DNA of 64,000 nt from Jejuia sp. UBA6058. GTDB lineage: Bacteria; Bacteroidota; Bacteroidia; Flavobacteriales; Flavobacteriaceae. The DNA lies in assembly GCA_002428965.1 (NCBI GenBank), contig DIYI01000005.1, positions 186,829 through 250,828 on the forward strand, read 5' to 3'. A program made the translations under genes and the position numbers. Shown here in pieces: positions 32,929-41,702 of the stretch (position 1 is the stretch's first letter; the number at the start of each line of letters is the position of its first letter). The notes beneath the pieces are model-generated. The model ran no database searches. It was not told the origin of the DNA and saw nothing but the letters and a program-made list of their open reading frames with translations.

Positions 32929-34707
32929 CTAAATTAGGTTTGAATTTCGTAAAATTAAATAACTGAAGTATAGTAAAATAAGAACTAGTAAACCTAGAAT
33001 ACTTTTATCAGTTTTTGATATGCGCCTAAAATCAATACTTAAAGCCATTATAATAATTATAATGCAACCAACGAAATTTAACCAGAGAAATGGTAAATTG
33101 ATGTACTCGTATTCATCTAATAAAAATAGCGCAATTACAATAACCTGAGTAATTAGTGCACCTACAAAAACCGCATTACTTTTTACAAATTTAAAGAAGA
33201 ATGCTAGCAAGAATATTCCAAGTACATTACCGTAAAAAATAGAGCCTATAATGTTTACTAATTGAATTAAATTCTCAGCAAGATTTGCCACACAAGCCAC
33301 ACAAATAGCAATTATACCCCATAAAAATGTAAACCATCTGGAGATGCTTACCATTTGCTCCTCTGTCTTTTCAGAAGCGTTACGTTTATACAAATCAATA
33401 GTTGTAGTAGAACCCAAAGCGTTCAATTCGCTTGCAGTACTCGACATGGCAGCACTAAGTATTACAGCTAATAGTAAACCAATTAACCCGCGTGGAAGGT
33501 TATTCAAGATAAAATGAATAAACACGTAATCTTTATCGTTACTCTCCACTTTAATATTCTGTGCTTCACCTGCTTTATCAATTAAATCTCTCGCGTCTTG
33601 TCTAAGTTCTTCATGAGCCGCATTGGCAGCTGAAATATATTTTGAAATATTGGAATCATCTGATTCGGTATAAGCTTCTATAATTTTTTGTTTGTCTCTA
33701 AATATCTGAGCTTGCTCATTTTGAAGCATTTTATAATCTTGAGCATATTCCGAATTCAAAACCACCTCTGTAGCCGTCGGGTTAAAATTAGCCGGAGCTT
33801 CATTAAATTGATAAAACACGAATACCATAACACCAACCAGAAGGATGAAAAACTGCATGGGTATTTTTAGTAGTCCGTTAAATACTAAACCTAGCTGCAT
33901 TTCCTTCACAGATTTTCCGGAAAGATAACGTTGCACCTGGCTTTGATCTGTACCAAAATAGGAGAGTGCCAAAAAAGTACCTCCAATCAAACCTGACCAA
34001 ACTGTATATCTATTATCTAGATTGAAGGAGAAATCTAAAACTTCCATTTTGCCACTTGCGCCTGCGATTTCAAGTGCTTTAGTAAAAGTGATATCCTCAG
34101 GAAGTTTATCTACTATTAAAAAGAAAGCTACTAACATTCCAATGAAAATAACCACCATTTGATGTTTTTGTGTTACGTTGACAGCACGTGTACCACCAGA
34201 AACCGTGTAGATAATAACCAAAACACCAATAACAATATTTAGCGTTAATAAATCCCAGCCTAATACCACGGATAAAATAATTGCAGGAGCAAAAATAGTT
34301 ATACCTGCAGCTAGTCCACGCTGAATGAGGAATAGAATAGCAGCTAAAGTTCTGGTTTTTAAATCAAAACGATCTTCTAAAAATTCATATGCGGTATACA
34401 CTTTTAAACGATGATACAGTGGAATAAATACCATGCAAATTACAATCATCGCAATGGGTAAACCAAAATAGAATTGAACAAAGCCCATACCATCATTAAA
34501 AGCTTGCCCGGGCGTGGATAAAAAAGTTATAGCACTAGCTTGAGTTGCCATTACAGATAATCCAATGGTCCACCATTTTGAGTTGTTACCTCCTCTTAAA
34601 TAATCCTTTACGTTTTTGCTGCCACGTGTTTGGTACGTACCGTAACTTACTATAGCAATTAGGGTTATAGCTAGAACAGACCAGTCAATTAAACTTAATT
34701 TTTCCAA
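32929..34707 (-). CDS. Sodium:solute symporter (SSS/SGLT family)
   Basis: A 592-residue membrane protein with 13 or 14 helices. N-terminal features YGTYQTRGSKNVKDYLRGG (about 23-41), then SVMATQASAITFLSTPG near 51-67 with the family's Gly-rich turn, and SYFGTDQSQVQRYLSGK near 247. A polar insert at about 330-385 is longer than usual. It probably takes up a sugar, sialic acid or related solute with Na+. The start is TTG; there is no ATG nearby, and a stop lies two codons upstream. A 34-residue membrane gene lies 3 bp upstream. Confidence 0.9.
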   Translation of the reverse strand: MEKLSLIDWSVLAITLIAIVSYGTYQTRGSKNVKDYLRGGNNSKWWTIGLSVMATQASAITFLSTPGQAFNDGMGFVQFYFGLPIAMIVICMVFIPLYHRLKVYTAYEFLEDRFDLKTRTLAAILFLIQRGLAAGITIFAPAIILSVVLGWDLLTLNIVIGVLVIIYTVSGGTRAVNVTQKHQMVVIFIGMLVAFFLIVDKLPEDITFTKALEIAGASGKMEVLDFSFNLDNRYTVWSGLIGGTFLALSYFGTDQSQVQRYLSGKSVKEMQLGLVFNGLLKIPMQFFILLVGVMVFVFYQFNEAPANFNPTATEVVLNSEYAQDYKMLQNEQAQIFRDKQKIIEAYTESDDSNISKYISAANAAHEELRQDARDLIDKAGEAQNIKVESNDKDYVFIHFILNNLPRGLIGLLLAVILSAAMSSTASELNALGSTTTIDLYKRNASEKTEEQMVSISRWFTFLWGIIAICVACVANLAENLIQLVNIIGSIFYGNVLGIFLLAFFFKFVKSNAVFVGALITQVIVIALFLLDEYEYINLPFLWLNFVGCIIIIIMALSIDFRRISKTDKSILGLLVLILLYFSYLILRNSNLI

Positions 34708-34710
34708 GAT

Positions 34711-34815
34711 TTAAAAGGCTTTTGTAATGATATAAAATAATATGAAGTATAATATATTGGCGACCAAAACTATGGTGTACAGTTTATGCCACTTTTGTTT
34801 GGGAGTTTCTTCCAT
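34711..34815 (-). CDS. 34-residue single-span membrane protein
   Basis: ATG (34815) to TAA (34711) encodes 34 residues: a polar start MEETPKQKWHKLY and one hydrophobic helix of about 17 residues rich in Ile, Leu, Val and Phe, ending in Lys-Ala-Phe. It fills the gap between the PIG-L gene (2 bp) and the symporter (3 bp), and spacing and frame both point to a real gene. It may be a small subunit or stabiliser of the symporter. The length and position are supported by sequence; the function is inferred. Confidence 0.7.
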   Translation of the reverse strand: MEETPKQKWHKLYTIVLVANILYFILFYIITKAF

Positions 34816-34817
34816 TT

Positions 34818-37343
34818 TTAGTCTTCTAAGTTTAGTTCTGCTTTAATTTCATCTTTACCTAAAGACAACATATTGGCAAATAGGCGGTAGGCACCAGAAA
34901 CACCAGCGGGAAACTCTCTAAAGAAACTTAGGCCTGTATACATATAGTATCCTTTACCATGTTTAGCAACAAGTAAGCTGCCATCCTTAGAAGTTTCTCC
35001 TTTATCATTCATTGACAGTATTGGTGTAAACTCATTTCCCCAGTTATTAGGAAAATATAAACCACGTTCTTGAGTCCAACCTTCAAAATCTTTTTGGGTG
35101 ATTTTATTAGGGAAATTTAAAACCTCATGATCTGGCACTAAAAAACGTACCTCTGCATTCTCATCCGTTACGCGATCTCTTGAGAGTTTCAAATCATATG
35201 GCGCTAGGTTTTTAGATTTTAAGCGATGTGCCGTATTGTACTGTACAATCATATTACCTCCGTTGGCTACAAAATCGAATAATTGTTGTTGCTTAAAATC
35301 TATATCATCTAAAGTGTTATACGCTCTAATACCTACGACAACAGCATCAAATCTACTTAAGGTTTCAGTATTTATTTCATCTAAAGTTAAAACTCGAACA
35401 TTGTAACCAATTTGTTCAAGACTTTCTGGAACAACATCTCCAGCACCTTGTATGTAAGCAATATTTTCTCCTCTTTTTTGAATATCTAAGCGCACCACCT
35501 TACTTTCACTAGGCAACAGCACTGTTTGAAAAGGGATATGTTCATAATCAATTTCGATGAGTTCTTTAGTATAATATTTATCTCCAATGTGTACAATCGG
35601 TCCTATTAAACCTTCACTCTGATTATTTGGAGGAATAACGGTGAATACTAAGGTTTGTTCTTCTCCTTTATGAGGAATGTTTACTTTTTGTTTTTTTGGA
35701 TAGACTTGCCAATCATTAGGATAACACACTTCTACATCGCCAACCAAATTGTCTCGTCCTGCTTTCACAACTACCATGATATCCTGTTGCTTACTATCAT
35801 TAAAAATGAAAACTTTCTCTTTGATTTTTGCTGATGCTTCAGGAATAATTTCAAACGGACGATATAATTCACCTTTATCAGGTTTTGAAAAACGTTGTAC
35901 TATAGGTTTTGTAAATGTTATTGGAACATTTTCAATTAAAACATTGAAATCCACCATATAAGCTCGAGGAGTTTCAGGTTTACCAATTAACGAAGTATCA
36001 TCAACTTGATACATGCCTAAAGATCCCTTTTTATCCAACCAGTATGGTGTTGTAGGTACTGCCGTTTCAGGGATTTTTAGTTCTTCCTTAATATCGAATT
36101 TTGTATTGTTTTCTAAGTTTATATTTTTTGAAATATTCATATCACCAATATTACTCACACTAACAAGTGTGATAGGAATATCACTGCGATTTAACACTTC
36201 TAAAGATATATTTACTTTTTCGCCTGCAGTAGCCCAATTTGATTCTGCAGAAGCTTCTAAATACAAGCCAGCGCACATTTGAATGATAGCCTTTAATTCT
36301 TTAGTTTTTTGAGTTTTCCAATGTTCATCTTCAATCTTTTGAAGCAACTGATACCCTTTTAATAAATCTGAAATATGAAGGGAAGGGTTTTTAAAATTGA
36401 AATTAGCTTCAATGTTATTTAAAATATTTCCAATTGCTTTTCCTCCCTTGATACGATTCCAAGATGTATCTATTCCTGAGAAAACATCTGTTGAACCATT
36501 AAGAGGTTCCCCTTTTAACAATTCTATAAACTCCATTTGAGTACCACGTGTTGACACACGCCCAAAACCTTGACATAAATGTTGACTACTAGCAATGGAT
36601 GCTAGTTCGTTGTTAGACATTCCTTTTAAAGGGTAATAAACACCTATATCTAAACGAAGCATATTACTTTTATCAACTTTATTAAAAGCTTCTCTACTGC
36701 CATAGCGCCACCAACTGGTGTTGTAAAATAAACGTTTTGGTTGCCAAGTTTCGGAGTGTTGCAATTGCTCTGAATATGCGTTTTTATCATTAGCCAAATC
36801 AAACGCTTTAACACTTAATATTGCCGAAGTGGTATGATGTCCATGGGTTGTTCCAGGTGTTCTATGGTCAAACCGATTAATAATTACATCAGGTTTAAAT
36901 TCTCTAATAGCGCGCACAACATCACTTAGTACTTGGTCTTCATCCCAAATCGCTAAAGTTTCATCAGGGTGTTTCGAGTAACCAAAATCGTTAGCTCTAC
37001 TAAATAGCTGTTCACCGCCATCAACATCTCTTGCTGCTAGTAATTCTTGGGTTCTAATAACTCCTAAAAGTTCTCTTATTTCTGGTCCAATTAAGTTTTG
37101 TCCACCATCACCTCGAGTTAAAGATAAATAGGCGGTGCGCGCTTTTACCTGGTTGGCCATATACGCTATAAGTCTTGTATTTTCATCATCTGGATGTGCG
37201 GCAACGTATAAAACCGATCCCAAAACATTAAGTTTTTGAATAGATTCATAAATTTCAGAAGATGAAGGTGTTTTAGGTTTTTGGGCTTGTACTAAAGGTA
37301 ATGTGAGTACAACTAGCAATACATAAAGTAGCTTCATTTGCAT
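34818..37343 (-). CDS. PIG-L family N-acetylsugar deacetylase-like secreted protein
   Basis: An 841-residue protein with a signal peptide (1-20). The PIG-L/LmbE domain (about 35-300) has the zinc motif AHPDDE (49-54) and a later GHHTT with a His ligand near 168. The second half has immunoglobulin-like stretches, and the last 200 residues resemble a glutamine-amidotransferase/ThuA-like fold (ADVVVVGIRAYN near 668). It is far longer than simple PIG-L enzymes (about 230). It probably deacetylates an N-acetyl sugar outside the cytoplasm and supplies it to the symporter downstream. Two ATG starts (37343 and 37337) are both possible. Confidence 0.87.
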   Translation of the reverse strand: MQMKLLYVLLVVLTLPLVQAQKPKTPSSSEIYESIQKLNVLGSVLYVAAHPDDENTRLIAYMANQVKARTAYLSLTRGDGGQNLIGPEIRELLGVIRTQELLAARDVDGGEQLFSRANDFGYSKHPDETLAIWDEDQVLSDVVRAIREFKPDVIINRFDHRTPGTTHGHHTTSAILSVKAFDLANDKNAYSEQLQHSETWQPKRLFYNTSWWRYGSREAFNKVDKSNMLRLDIGVYYPLKGMSNNELASIASSQHLCQGFGRVSTRGTQMEFIELLKGEPLNGSTDVFSGIDTSWNRIKGGKAIGNILNNIEANFNFKNPSLHISDLLKGYQLLQKIEDEHWKTQKTKELKAIIQMCAGLYLEASAESNWATAGEKVNISLEVLNRSDIPITLVSVSNIGDMNISKNINLENNTKFDIKEELKIPETAVPTTPYWLDKKGSLGMYQVDDTSLIGKPETPRAYMVDFNVLIENVPITFTKPIVQRFSKPDKGELYRPFEIIPEASAKIKEKVFIFNDSKQQDIMVVVKAGRDNLVGDVEVCYPNDWQVYPKKQKVNIPHKGEEQTLVFTVIPPNNQSEGLIGPIVHIGDKYYTKELIEIDYEHIPFQTVLLPSESKVVRLDIQKRGENIAYIQGAGDVVPESLEQIGYNVRVLTLDEINTETLSRFDAVVVGIRAYNTLDDIDFKQQQLFDFVANGGNMIVQYNTAHRLKSKNLAPYDLKLSRDRVTDENAEVRFLVPDHEVLNFPNKITQKDFEGWTQERGLYFPNNWGNEFTPILSMNDKGETSKDGSLLVAKHGKGYYMYTGLSFFREFPAGVSGAYRLFANMLSLGKDEIKAELNLED

Positions 37344-37375
37344 AATTATCAGTTGGATATTGAGCCAAATATAAA

Positions 37376-37383
37376 TAAAGAAA
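37376..37383 (-). promoter_or_regulatory. Candidate -7 element of the PIG-L operon
   Basis: On the minus strand TATATTTG matches TAnnTTTG exactly, about 33 bp before the ATG at 37343. No clear -33 box is seen; the terminator of the upstream gene touches it. Confidence 0.42.
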
Positions 37384-37402
37384 CCAGCGGATAGGCTGGT
37401 TT
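37381..37402 (-). terminator. Terminator of fahA
   Basis: Arms AAACCAGC and GCTGGTTT with a 6-base loop follow the fahA stop on the minus strand, then CTTTATTT. The U-tract is broken, so the call is moderate. Confidence 0.6.
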
Positions 37403-37477
37403 TAATTTTTATTTAACGTGATGTTCTAGGCTTATTTAAAGTATACAAAAAGCATATTTTATTTACACTCTAAGAAC

Positions 37478-38761
37478 CTATTTTTTACCAAAAACAGGAA
37501 GTAGTTGGGTCTTAGTCTGTCCAAAACCAATACGAACATCATCATTTTCACAGTAGGCACGCATTACCACAGAATCATAGTCATTTATAAACGTTCTAGT
37601 AGTACCGTCTTTTAACTTTACAGGTTTAGTACCTTTCCAAGTCAACTCCAGCATAGATCCATAAGAATCTTCAGTGGGGCCAGAAATGGTGCCGCTTCCC
37701 ATCATATCTCCAGAATTTACGGGACATCCATTACTGGTGTGATGCGCCAGTTGTTGTGGCATATTCCAGTACATATACTTAAAGTTCGATTTACAAACCG
37801 TGGTTTCCTTACCGCCTTTTGGAATTATACCTACTTCTAAATTGATATCAAAACTCTGCTTGCCTTTGATTTGTAAATAGGGTAGTGGTTTTGGACTTTG
37901 TTTTGGGCTTTCCACTCTAAAGGGTTCTAAGGCATCAAGAGTCACAATCCATGGTGAGATGGAAGAAGCAAAGTTCTTACCAAGGAATGGCCCTAGAGGT
38001 ACATATTCCCACTTTTGAATATCGCGAGCAGACCAGTCGTTAAAAACAACCAATCCAAAAATATACTCTTCAGCTTCTTCAATGGGAATAGGTTCTCCTA
38101 AATCATTGGCATCTGTAGTGATGAAGGCCATTTCTAATTCAAAATCCACCATCTTACTCGGACCGAAAACAGGTTTTGTAGCACCTTCTGGCATAGTTTG
38201 TCCTTGTGGTCTGTGAATAGGAATATGGGTAGTTAGTATAGAAGAACTTCTTCCATGATACCCCACAGGTAAATGCAACCAATTTGGCATGAGTGCATTA
38301 TCTGCACCTCTAAACATCGTACCGACATTAGTGGCATGTTCCTTACTCGCATAAAAATCGGTATAGTCACCAACATACACTGGCATTTTCATTTCTATTT
38401 CATCCAAGCGAAATAGGATACGTTCTTTGTGTGCTGTATTATTTTTTAGTACAGGATTTTCTGCATCAAAAATTTCAGCAATGCGATTTCTAACCAAACG
38501 CCATGTTTTGCGACCATCGGCAATAAAATCGTTCAAGGTATCCTGAAGAAAGATATCATCAGTTAAAGGAATGCCATCAAAATAACCCAATTGATGCAAA
38601 GCTCCTAAATCAATGGCTGTATCACCAATACGTGTGCCAATGGTTATAATATCATCCTTAGTTAAAAACACCCCAAACGGAATATTCTGAATAGGAAAAT
38701 CTGAACTCTTATTGACGTATAACCAAGAACTTCTATTGGGGTCATTTGCTGCTAAAGGCAT
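37478..38761 (-). CDS. fahA: Fumarylacetoacetase
   Basis: A 427-residue enzyme for the last step of tyrosine/phenylalanine breakdown: fumarylacetoacetate to fumarate and acetoacetate. Both domains are present: the N-terminal SH3-like domain (1-110) with PFGVFL near 24, and the catalytic domain with VGDYTDFYASKEHATNVGTMFRG near 132, GYHGRSSS near 168, DFELEMAF near 201, and SARDIQKWEYVPLGPFLGKNFA near 243. Length and motif order match the family (about 420). Homogentisate dioxygenase is not in the window. Confidence 0.96.
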   Translation of the reverse strand: MPLAANDPNRSSWLYVNKSSDFPIQNIPFGVFLTKDDIITIGTRIGDTAIDLGALHQLGYFDGIPLTDDIFLQDTLNDFIADGRKTWRLVRNRIAEIFDAENPVLKNNTAHKERILFRLDEIEMKMPVYVGDYTDFYASKEHATNVGTMFRGADNALMPNWLHLPVGYHGRSSSILTTHIPIHRPQGQTMPEGATKPVFGPSKMVDFELEMAFITTDANDLGEPIPIEEAEEYIFGLVVFNDWSARDIQKWEYVPLGPFLGKNFASSISPWIVTLDALEPFRVESPKQSPKPLPYLQIKGKQSFDINLEVGIIPKGGKETTVCKSNFKYMYWNMPQQLAHHTSNGCPVNSGDMMGSGTISGPTEDSYGSMLELTWKGTKPVKLKDGTTRTFINDYDSVVMRAYCENDDVRIGFGQTKTQLLPVFGKK

Positions 38762-38786
38762 AACTATTATTTTATATTTTGTTACT

Positions 38787-38794
38787 CAAACCTA
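38787..38794 (-). promoter_or_regulatory. Candidate -7 element of fahA
   Basis: On the minus strand TAGGTTTG matches TAnnTTTG, 25 bp before the ATG. No TTG box at the right distance. Confidence 0.35.
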
Positions 38795-38893
38795 CATATT
38801 TTTTTCATTTTAATTGAAAAAAATCAATAAAATCTAAGTTTGTTTATAAGGTTAATAAATCGGTGTATAACTTGCATAGTAAATATATATATT

Positions 38894-38927
38894 TTGATGT
38901 TTTTAACTATCCTATTTGTTATTTTTG
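38894..38927 (+). promoter_or_regulatory. Promoter of glyA
   Basis: TTG (38894-38896), then 23 bp, then TATTTTTG (38920-38927), a full TAnnTTTG match. It is 28 bp before the ATG. The spacer is slightly long. Confidence 0.48.
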
Positions 38928-38955
38928 CGCAATTATTTAACGACAATTTAATTTT

Positions 38956-40227
38956 ATGCAACGCGACGAACAAATTTTTGAATTGATTGAAGCTGAAAAA
39001 GAGCGCCAATTACATGGTATAGAACTTATAGCATCAGAGAATTTTGTAAGCGAACAAGTAATGGAAGCTGCAGGTTCTGTATTAACCAATAAATATGCTG
39101 AAGGCTATCCTGGAAAGCGTTATTATGGAGGCTGTGAAGTGGTGGATGAGGTTGAGCAAATCGCGATAGATCGTGCAAAAACTTTGTTTAACGCTGAGTA
39201 TGTAAATGTGCAACCGCACTCTGGTAGTCAGGCAAATACAGCGGTGTACCACGCATGCATAAAACCTGGAGATACAATTTTAGGTTTCGATTTGTCTCAT
39301 GGAGGACATTTAACTCACGGTTCGCCGGTTAACTTTTCGGGGCGTTTGTACAAGCCAGTATTTTATGGTGTTGAAAAAGAAAGTGGTGTTTTAAACTACG
39401 ATAAAATTCAAGAGATTGCTACTAAAGAGCAGCCTAAGTTGATTATTGCTGGAGCGTCTGCATATTCAAGAGATATAGACTTTAAACGTTTTAGAGAAAT
39501 CGCTGATAGCGTTGGCGCTATTTTATTGGCAGATATTTCACATCCAGCAGGTTTAATCGCTAAGGGTATTTTAAATGATCCGTTACCGCATTGTCACGTA
39601 GTAACTACAACAACTCACAAAACTTTAAGAGGCCCAAGAGGAGGCATGATAATGATGGGTAAAGATTTTGATAATCCATTTGGTATCACTTTAAAAAGTG
39701 GCAAGTTACGTAAAATGTCGTCTTTATTAGATTCTGCTGTATTCCCAGGAAATCAAGGTGGACCATTAGAGCATGTTATTGCAGCCAAGGCAATTGCATT
39801 TGGTGAAGCGTTAACTGATGAATTTTTACAATACCAGTTGCAAGTAAAGAAAAATGCAGCGGCCATGGCTGCAGCATTGGTTTCAAAAGATTATCATATC
39901 ATTTCTGGTGGTACAGATAACCATATGATGTTAATTGACCTTAGAAACAAGGACGTTTCTGGTAGAGATGCAGAACAAGCATTGGTTAAGGCAGATATTA
40001 CTGCCAACAAAAACATGGTGCCATTTGATGATAAATCCCCATTCGTTACTTCCGGAATCCGTTTAGGTACGGCGGCCATCACTACAAGAGGTTGTAAAGA
40101 GGACGATATGGTTGCTATTGTGGAATTAATAGATGAGGTAATTACCAATTTCGATGACGAAGCAGTTTTAGAATCGGTTAAGGAACGTGTTAATGCTATG
40201 ATGCAGGATAAGCCTTTGTTTGTTTAA
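38956..40227 (+). CDS. glyA: Serine hydroxymethyltransferase
   Basis: A 423-residue PLP enzyme that interconverts serine and glycine and supplies one-carbon units to folate. It has ELIASENFVS near 24, KRYYGGCEVVDEVE near 54, and the PLP-lysine motif VVTTTTHKTLRGPRGG with Lys222. Length fits bacterial GlyA. It is transcribed divergently from fahA and is followed by a terminator and several repeats. Confidence 0.97.
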   Translation: MQRDEQIFELIEAEKERQLHGIELIASENFVSEQVMEAAGSVLTNKYAEGYPGKRYYGGCEVVDEVEQIAIDRAKTLFNAEYVNVQPHSGSQANTAVYHACIKPGDTILGFDLSHGGHLTHGSPVNFSGRLYKPVFYGVEKESGVLNYDKIQEIATKEQPKLIIAGASAYSRDIDFKRFREIADSVGAILLADISHPAGLIAKGILNDPLPHCHVVTTTTHKTLRGPRGGMIMMGKDFDNPFGITLKSGKLRKMSSLLDSAVFPGNQGGPLEHVIAAKAIAFGEALTDEFLQYQLQVKKNAAAMAAALVSKDYHIISGGTDNHMMLIDLRNKDVSGRDAEQALVKADITANKNMVPFDDKSPFVTSGIRLGTAAITTRGCKEDDMVAIVELIDEVITNFDDEAVLESVKERVNAMMQDKPLFV

Positions 40228-40238
40228 CTCTTACTGTC

Positions 40239-40259
40239 ATGCTGAATTTAATTCAGCAT
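40239..40259. repeat. Short palindromic dispersed-type repeat after glyA
   Basis: ATGCTGAAT-TTA-ATTCAGCAT, 9-bp perfect arms, no T-tract. From memory, closely similar GTCATGCTGAA...TTCAGCAT elements are scattered between genes in many Bacteroidota genomes. It lies 11 bp after the glyA stop. Confidence 0.58.
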
Positions 40260-40270
40260 CTAAAAATATA

Positions 40271-40298
40271 AATCCTGCATGTTTTGCAGGATTTTTTG
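40271..40298 (+). terminator. Terminator of glyA
   Basis: Arms AATCCTGCA and TGCAGGATT with a 5-base loop, followed by a run of T (six in a row, then GTT). Confidence 0.85.
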
Positions 40299-40303
40299 TT
40301 TAT

Positions 40304-40408
40304 GGGCGTTACCTCCGCAAAAGCTTCGGTCGGGCTTTCACTACTCAATCCTTCCTTCGTCGGGGATTTCAAACATGCCGTTCAATCCCTAACGCAGGCG
40401 TATTTGCT
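40304..40408. repeat. Dispersed intergenic repeat, copy 2
   Basis: About 105 bp sharing its opening GGGCGTTACC, a middle GGTCGGGCTTTC and its end CTAACGCAGG...TTGCT with the copy at 30938-31036; the centre has drifted. It reads in the same orientation as copy 1. No coding sense, although an open frame passes through it. Confidence 0.6.
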
Positions 40409-40595
40409 GATTTTTGTTTTGAACCGTAAATGTTACCTAGTTTTTGATTAGTTCGTTTACCGGATTTGTATATGATTCGTTGCGTGGTTTAAGCAATAAA
40501 GTTAACAAATAAAAACCGAATAGAAAATCCCCGAGGATTTTCGTAAGTAGGCTTTCACTAGCAATGGATTATATACGTTGTTACCCAACGTTTTT
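40409..40595. repeat. Left flank of the lipoprotein cassette: repeat-like non-coding stretch
   Basis: Non-coding, with TTCGTTTACCGG at 40452-40463, whose inverted copy lies at 41235-41246 on the far side of the lipoprotein gene. Near its end a small hairpin (ACGTTG-TTACC-CAACGT, 40575-40591) runs into a T-tract. The text between (for example GAATAGAAAATCCCC and GTAAGTAGGCTTTCACTAG) resembles, from memory, elements found next to small accessory genes in flavobacteria. Confidence 0.45.
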
Positions 40596-41165
40596 TTATT
40601 CAACTATCATAAAAAGGGTTTCCTGATTAAAATCGTCAACAATTTTTAAAATTCCTTTTTCTTTTGAATAGAACAAAATATCAGGAAAAGACCTTAAAAG
40701 GTAGGCATTCGAATATTCAATTCCTTCAACATCAATAGTTGTAAAGAACTCATCTTGATAATCAAAAGAATAATCGATGTCTCCAAAACAATTTCCGAGA
40801 TATGCTTTAAGTTCAAAACCTCCATCTCTATTCGCTTCGACTGATACAATTCCATCATAACAATTCGTTTCATCGGTAAAAATATATTCTCCACGTTCAA
40901 TATAGACATCTGCGCTTGGTCCAAAAGATATGAATGATGACTCATTTGGTCCATCTTCATAATGTCTAATTTCTTTAGATGTTATAGTCAACGTGATAAT
41001 TTCGTCAGTTTCCAAATTCTTTAGTTTGAATGTATCATCAATTTCAAATAGTAAAAAATCTTTAGCATCGTCACTTAAATCGTGATAAACATCATCTGGT
41101 TTACACGATTGTAGAGTTATTAAAACGAGAAAAAAAATTCCTAAATGTTTAAATTTATCTTTCAT
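40596..41165 (-). CDS. Hypothetical lipoprotein
   Basis: A 189-residue protein with a lipoprotein signal ending at Cys21 (ITLQSC). The mature part is acidic and beta-rich (for example an ITLTITSKEI stretch near 58), with no known motif. It lies between inverted copies of TTCGTTTACCGG and next to dispersed repeats, away from other genes, so it looks like an inserted cassette. Predicted to be attached to the periplasmic or outer face of a membrane. No function can be given. Confidence 0.72.
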   Translation of the reverse strand: MKDKFKHLGIFFLVLITLQSCKPDDVYHDLSDDAKDFLLFEIDDTFKLKNLETDEIITLTITSKEIRHYEDGPNESSFISFGPSADVYIERGEYIFTDETNCYDGIVSVEANRDGGFELKAYLGNCFGDIDYSFDYQDEFFTTIDVEGIEYSNAYLLRSFPDILFYSKEKGILKIVDDFNQETLFMIVE

Positions 41166-41234
41166 TACGATTTGGTTTTCAAATGTTGTCTAACATGGTC
41201 ACTGGCATGGGTCGTTGGTAATGGCTTATATCCA

Positions 41235-41246
41235 CCGGTAAACGAA
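41235..41246. repeat. Right inverted copy of TTCGTTTACCGG flanking the lipoprotein gene
   Basis: CCGGTAAACGAA, the exact reverse complement of 40452-40463. The surrounding bases (41185-41270, including ACTGGCATGGGTCG) are non-coding and partly similar to the left flank. The 209 bp between 41166 and 41374 contain no gene. Confidence 0.45.
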
Positions 41247-41374
41247 GTTCGCAAATTTTTCTGACAAAATAAACTAAACCTAAAAGCTTTTAGAACCCTA
41301 AAACTTTAAGAATTATTTATAGACATCAAAACTTAAGAACATTTATATTTAGCAATGTAAATTATTAGAAACAA

Positions 41375-41698
41375 ATGTGGGAAGAACAACTTAAAATTTA
41401 CGATGCCATTGTAGCTAAATGCCCAAGATTTGAACGTAAAGGAAAATCTATGATTTATACTTCTGCAAACGGTCATATGTTTACACTACTAAATAAAGCA
41501 GGGGAGATAGGTGTTCGGTTTTCAAAAGACGTACAAGAAAAATATATCAAGGCATTTGAATCGTCCATTTATAAATCTTACGGATCAGTGATGAAAGGTT
41601 ATGTGTTAATTCCGAATCATATGCTTACAGATTTAGATAAAATGGCTGAATTATTTAATGAAAGTTACGACTACGTCATGTCGCTAGAACCAAAATAA
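41375..41698 (+). CDS. TfoX/Sxy N-terminal domain-like protein
   Basis: A 107-residue soluble protein. Its organisation, with KGKSMIYTSANGHMFTLL near 23-40, EIGVRFSKDV near 43-52 and a C-terminal helix, recalls the TfoX N-terminal domain (YjhX/RpoE-like small proteins), but the similarity is weak. It lies 4 bp from the DinB-like gene and is probably co-transcribed. No function is shown. Confidence 0.62.
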   Translation: MWEEQLKIYDAIVAKCPRFERKGKSMIYTSANGHMFTLLNKAGEIGVRFSKDVQEKYIKAFESSIYKSYGSVMKGYVLIPNHMLTDLDKMAELFNESYDYVMSLEPK

Positions 41699-41702
41699 AA
41701 TT

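Noticed and set aside
40220..40429. Open frame running through the repeat after glyA
   Set aside because: It merely reads through the palindrome, the terminator and the dispersed repeat.
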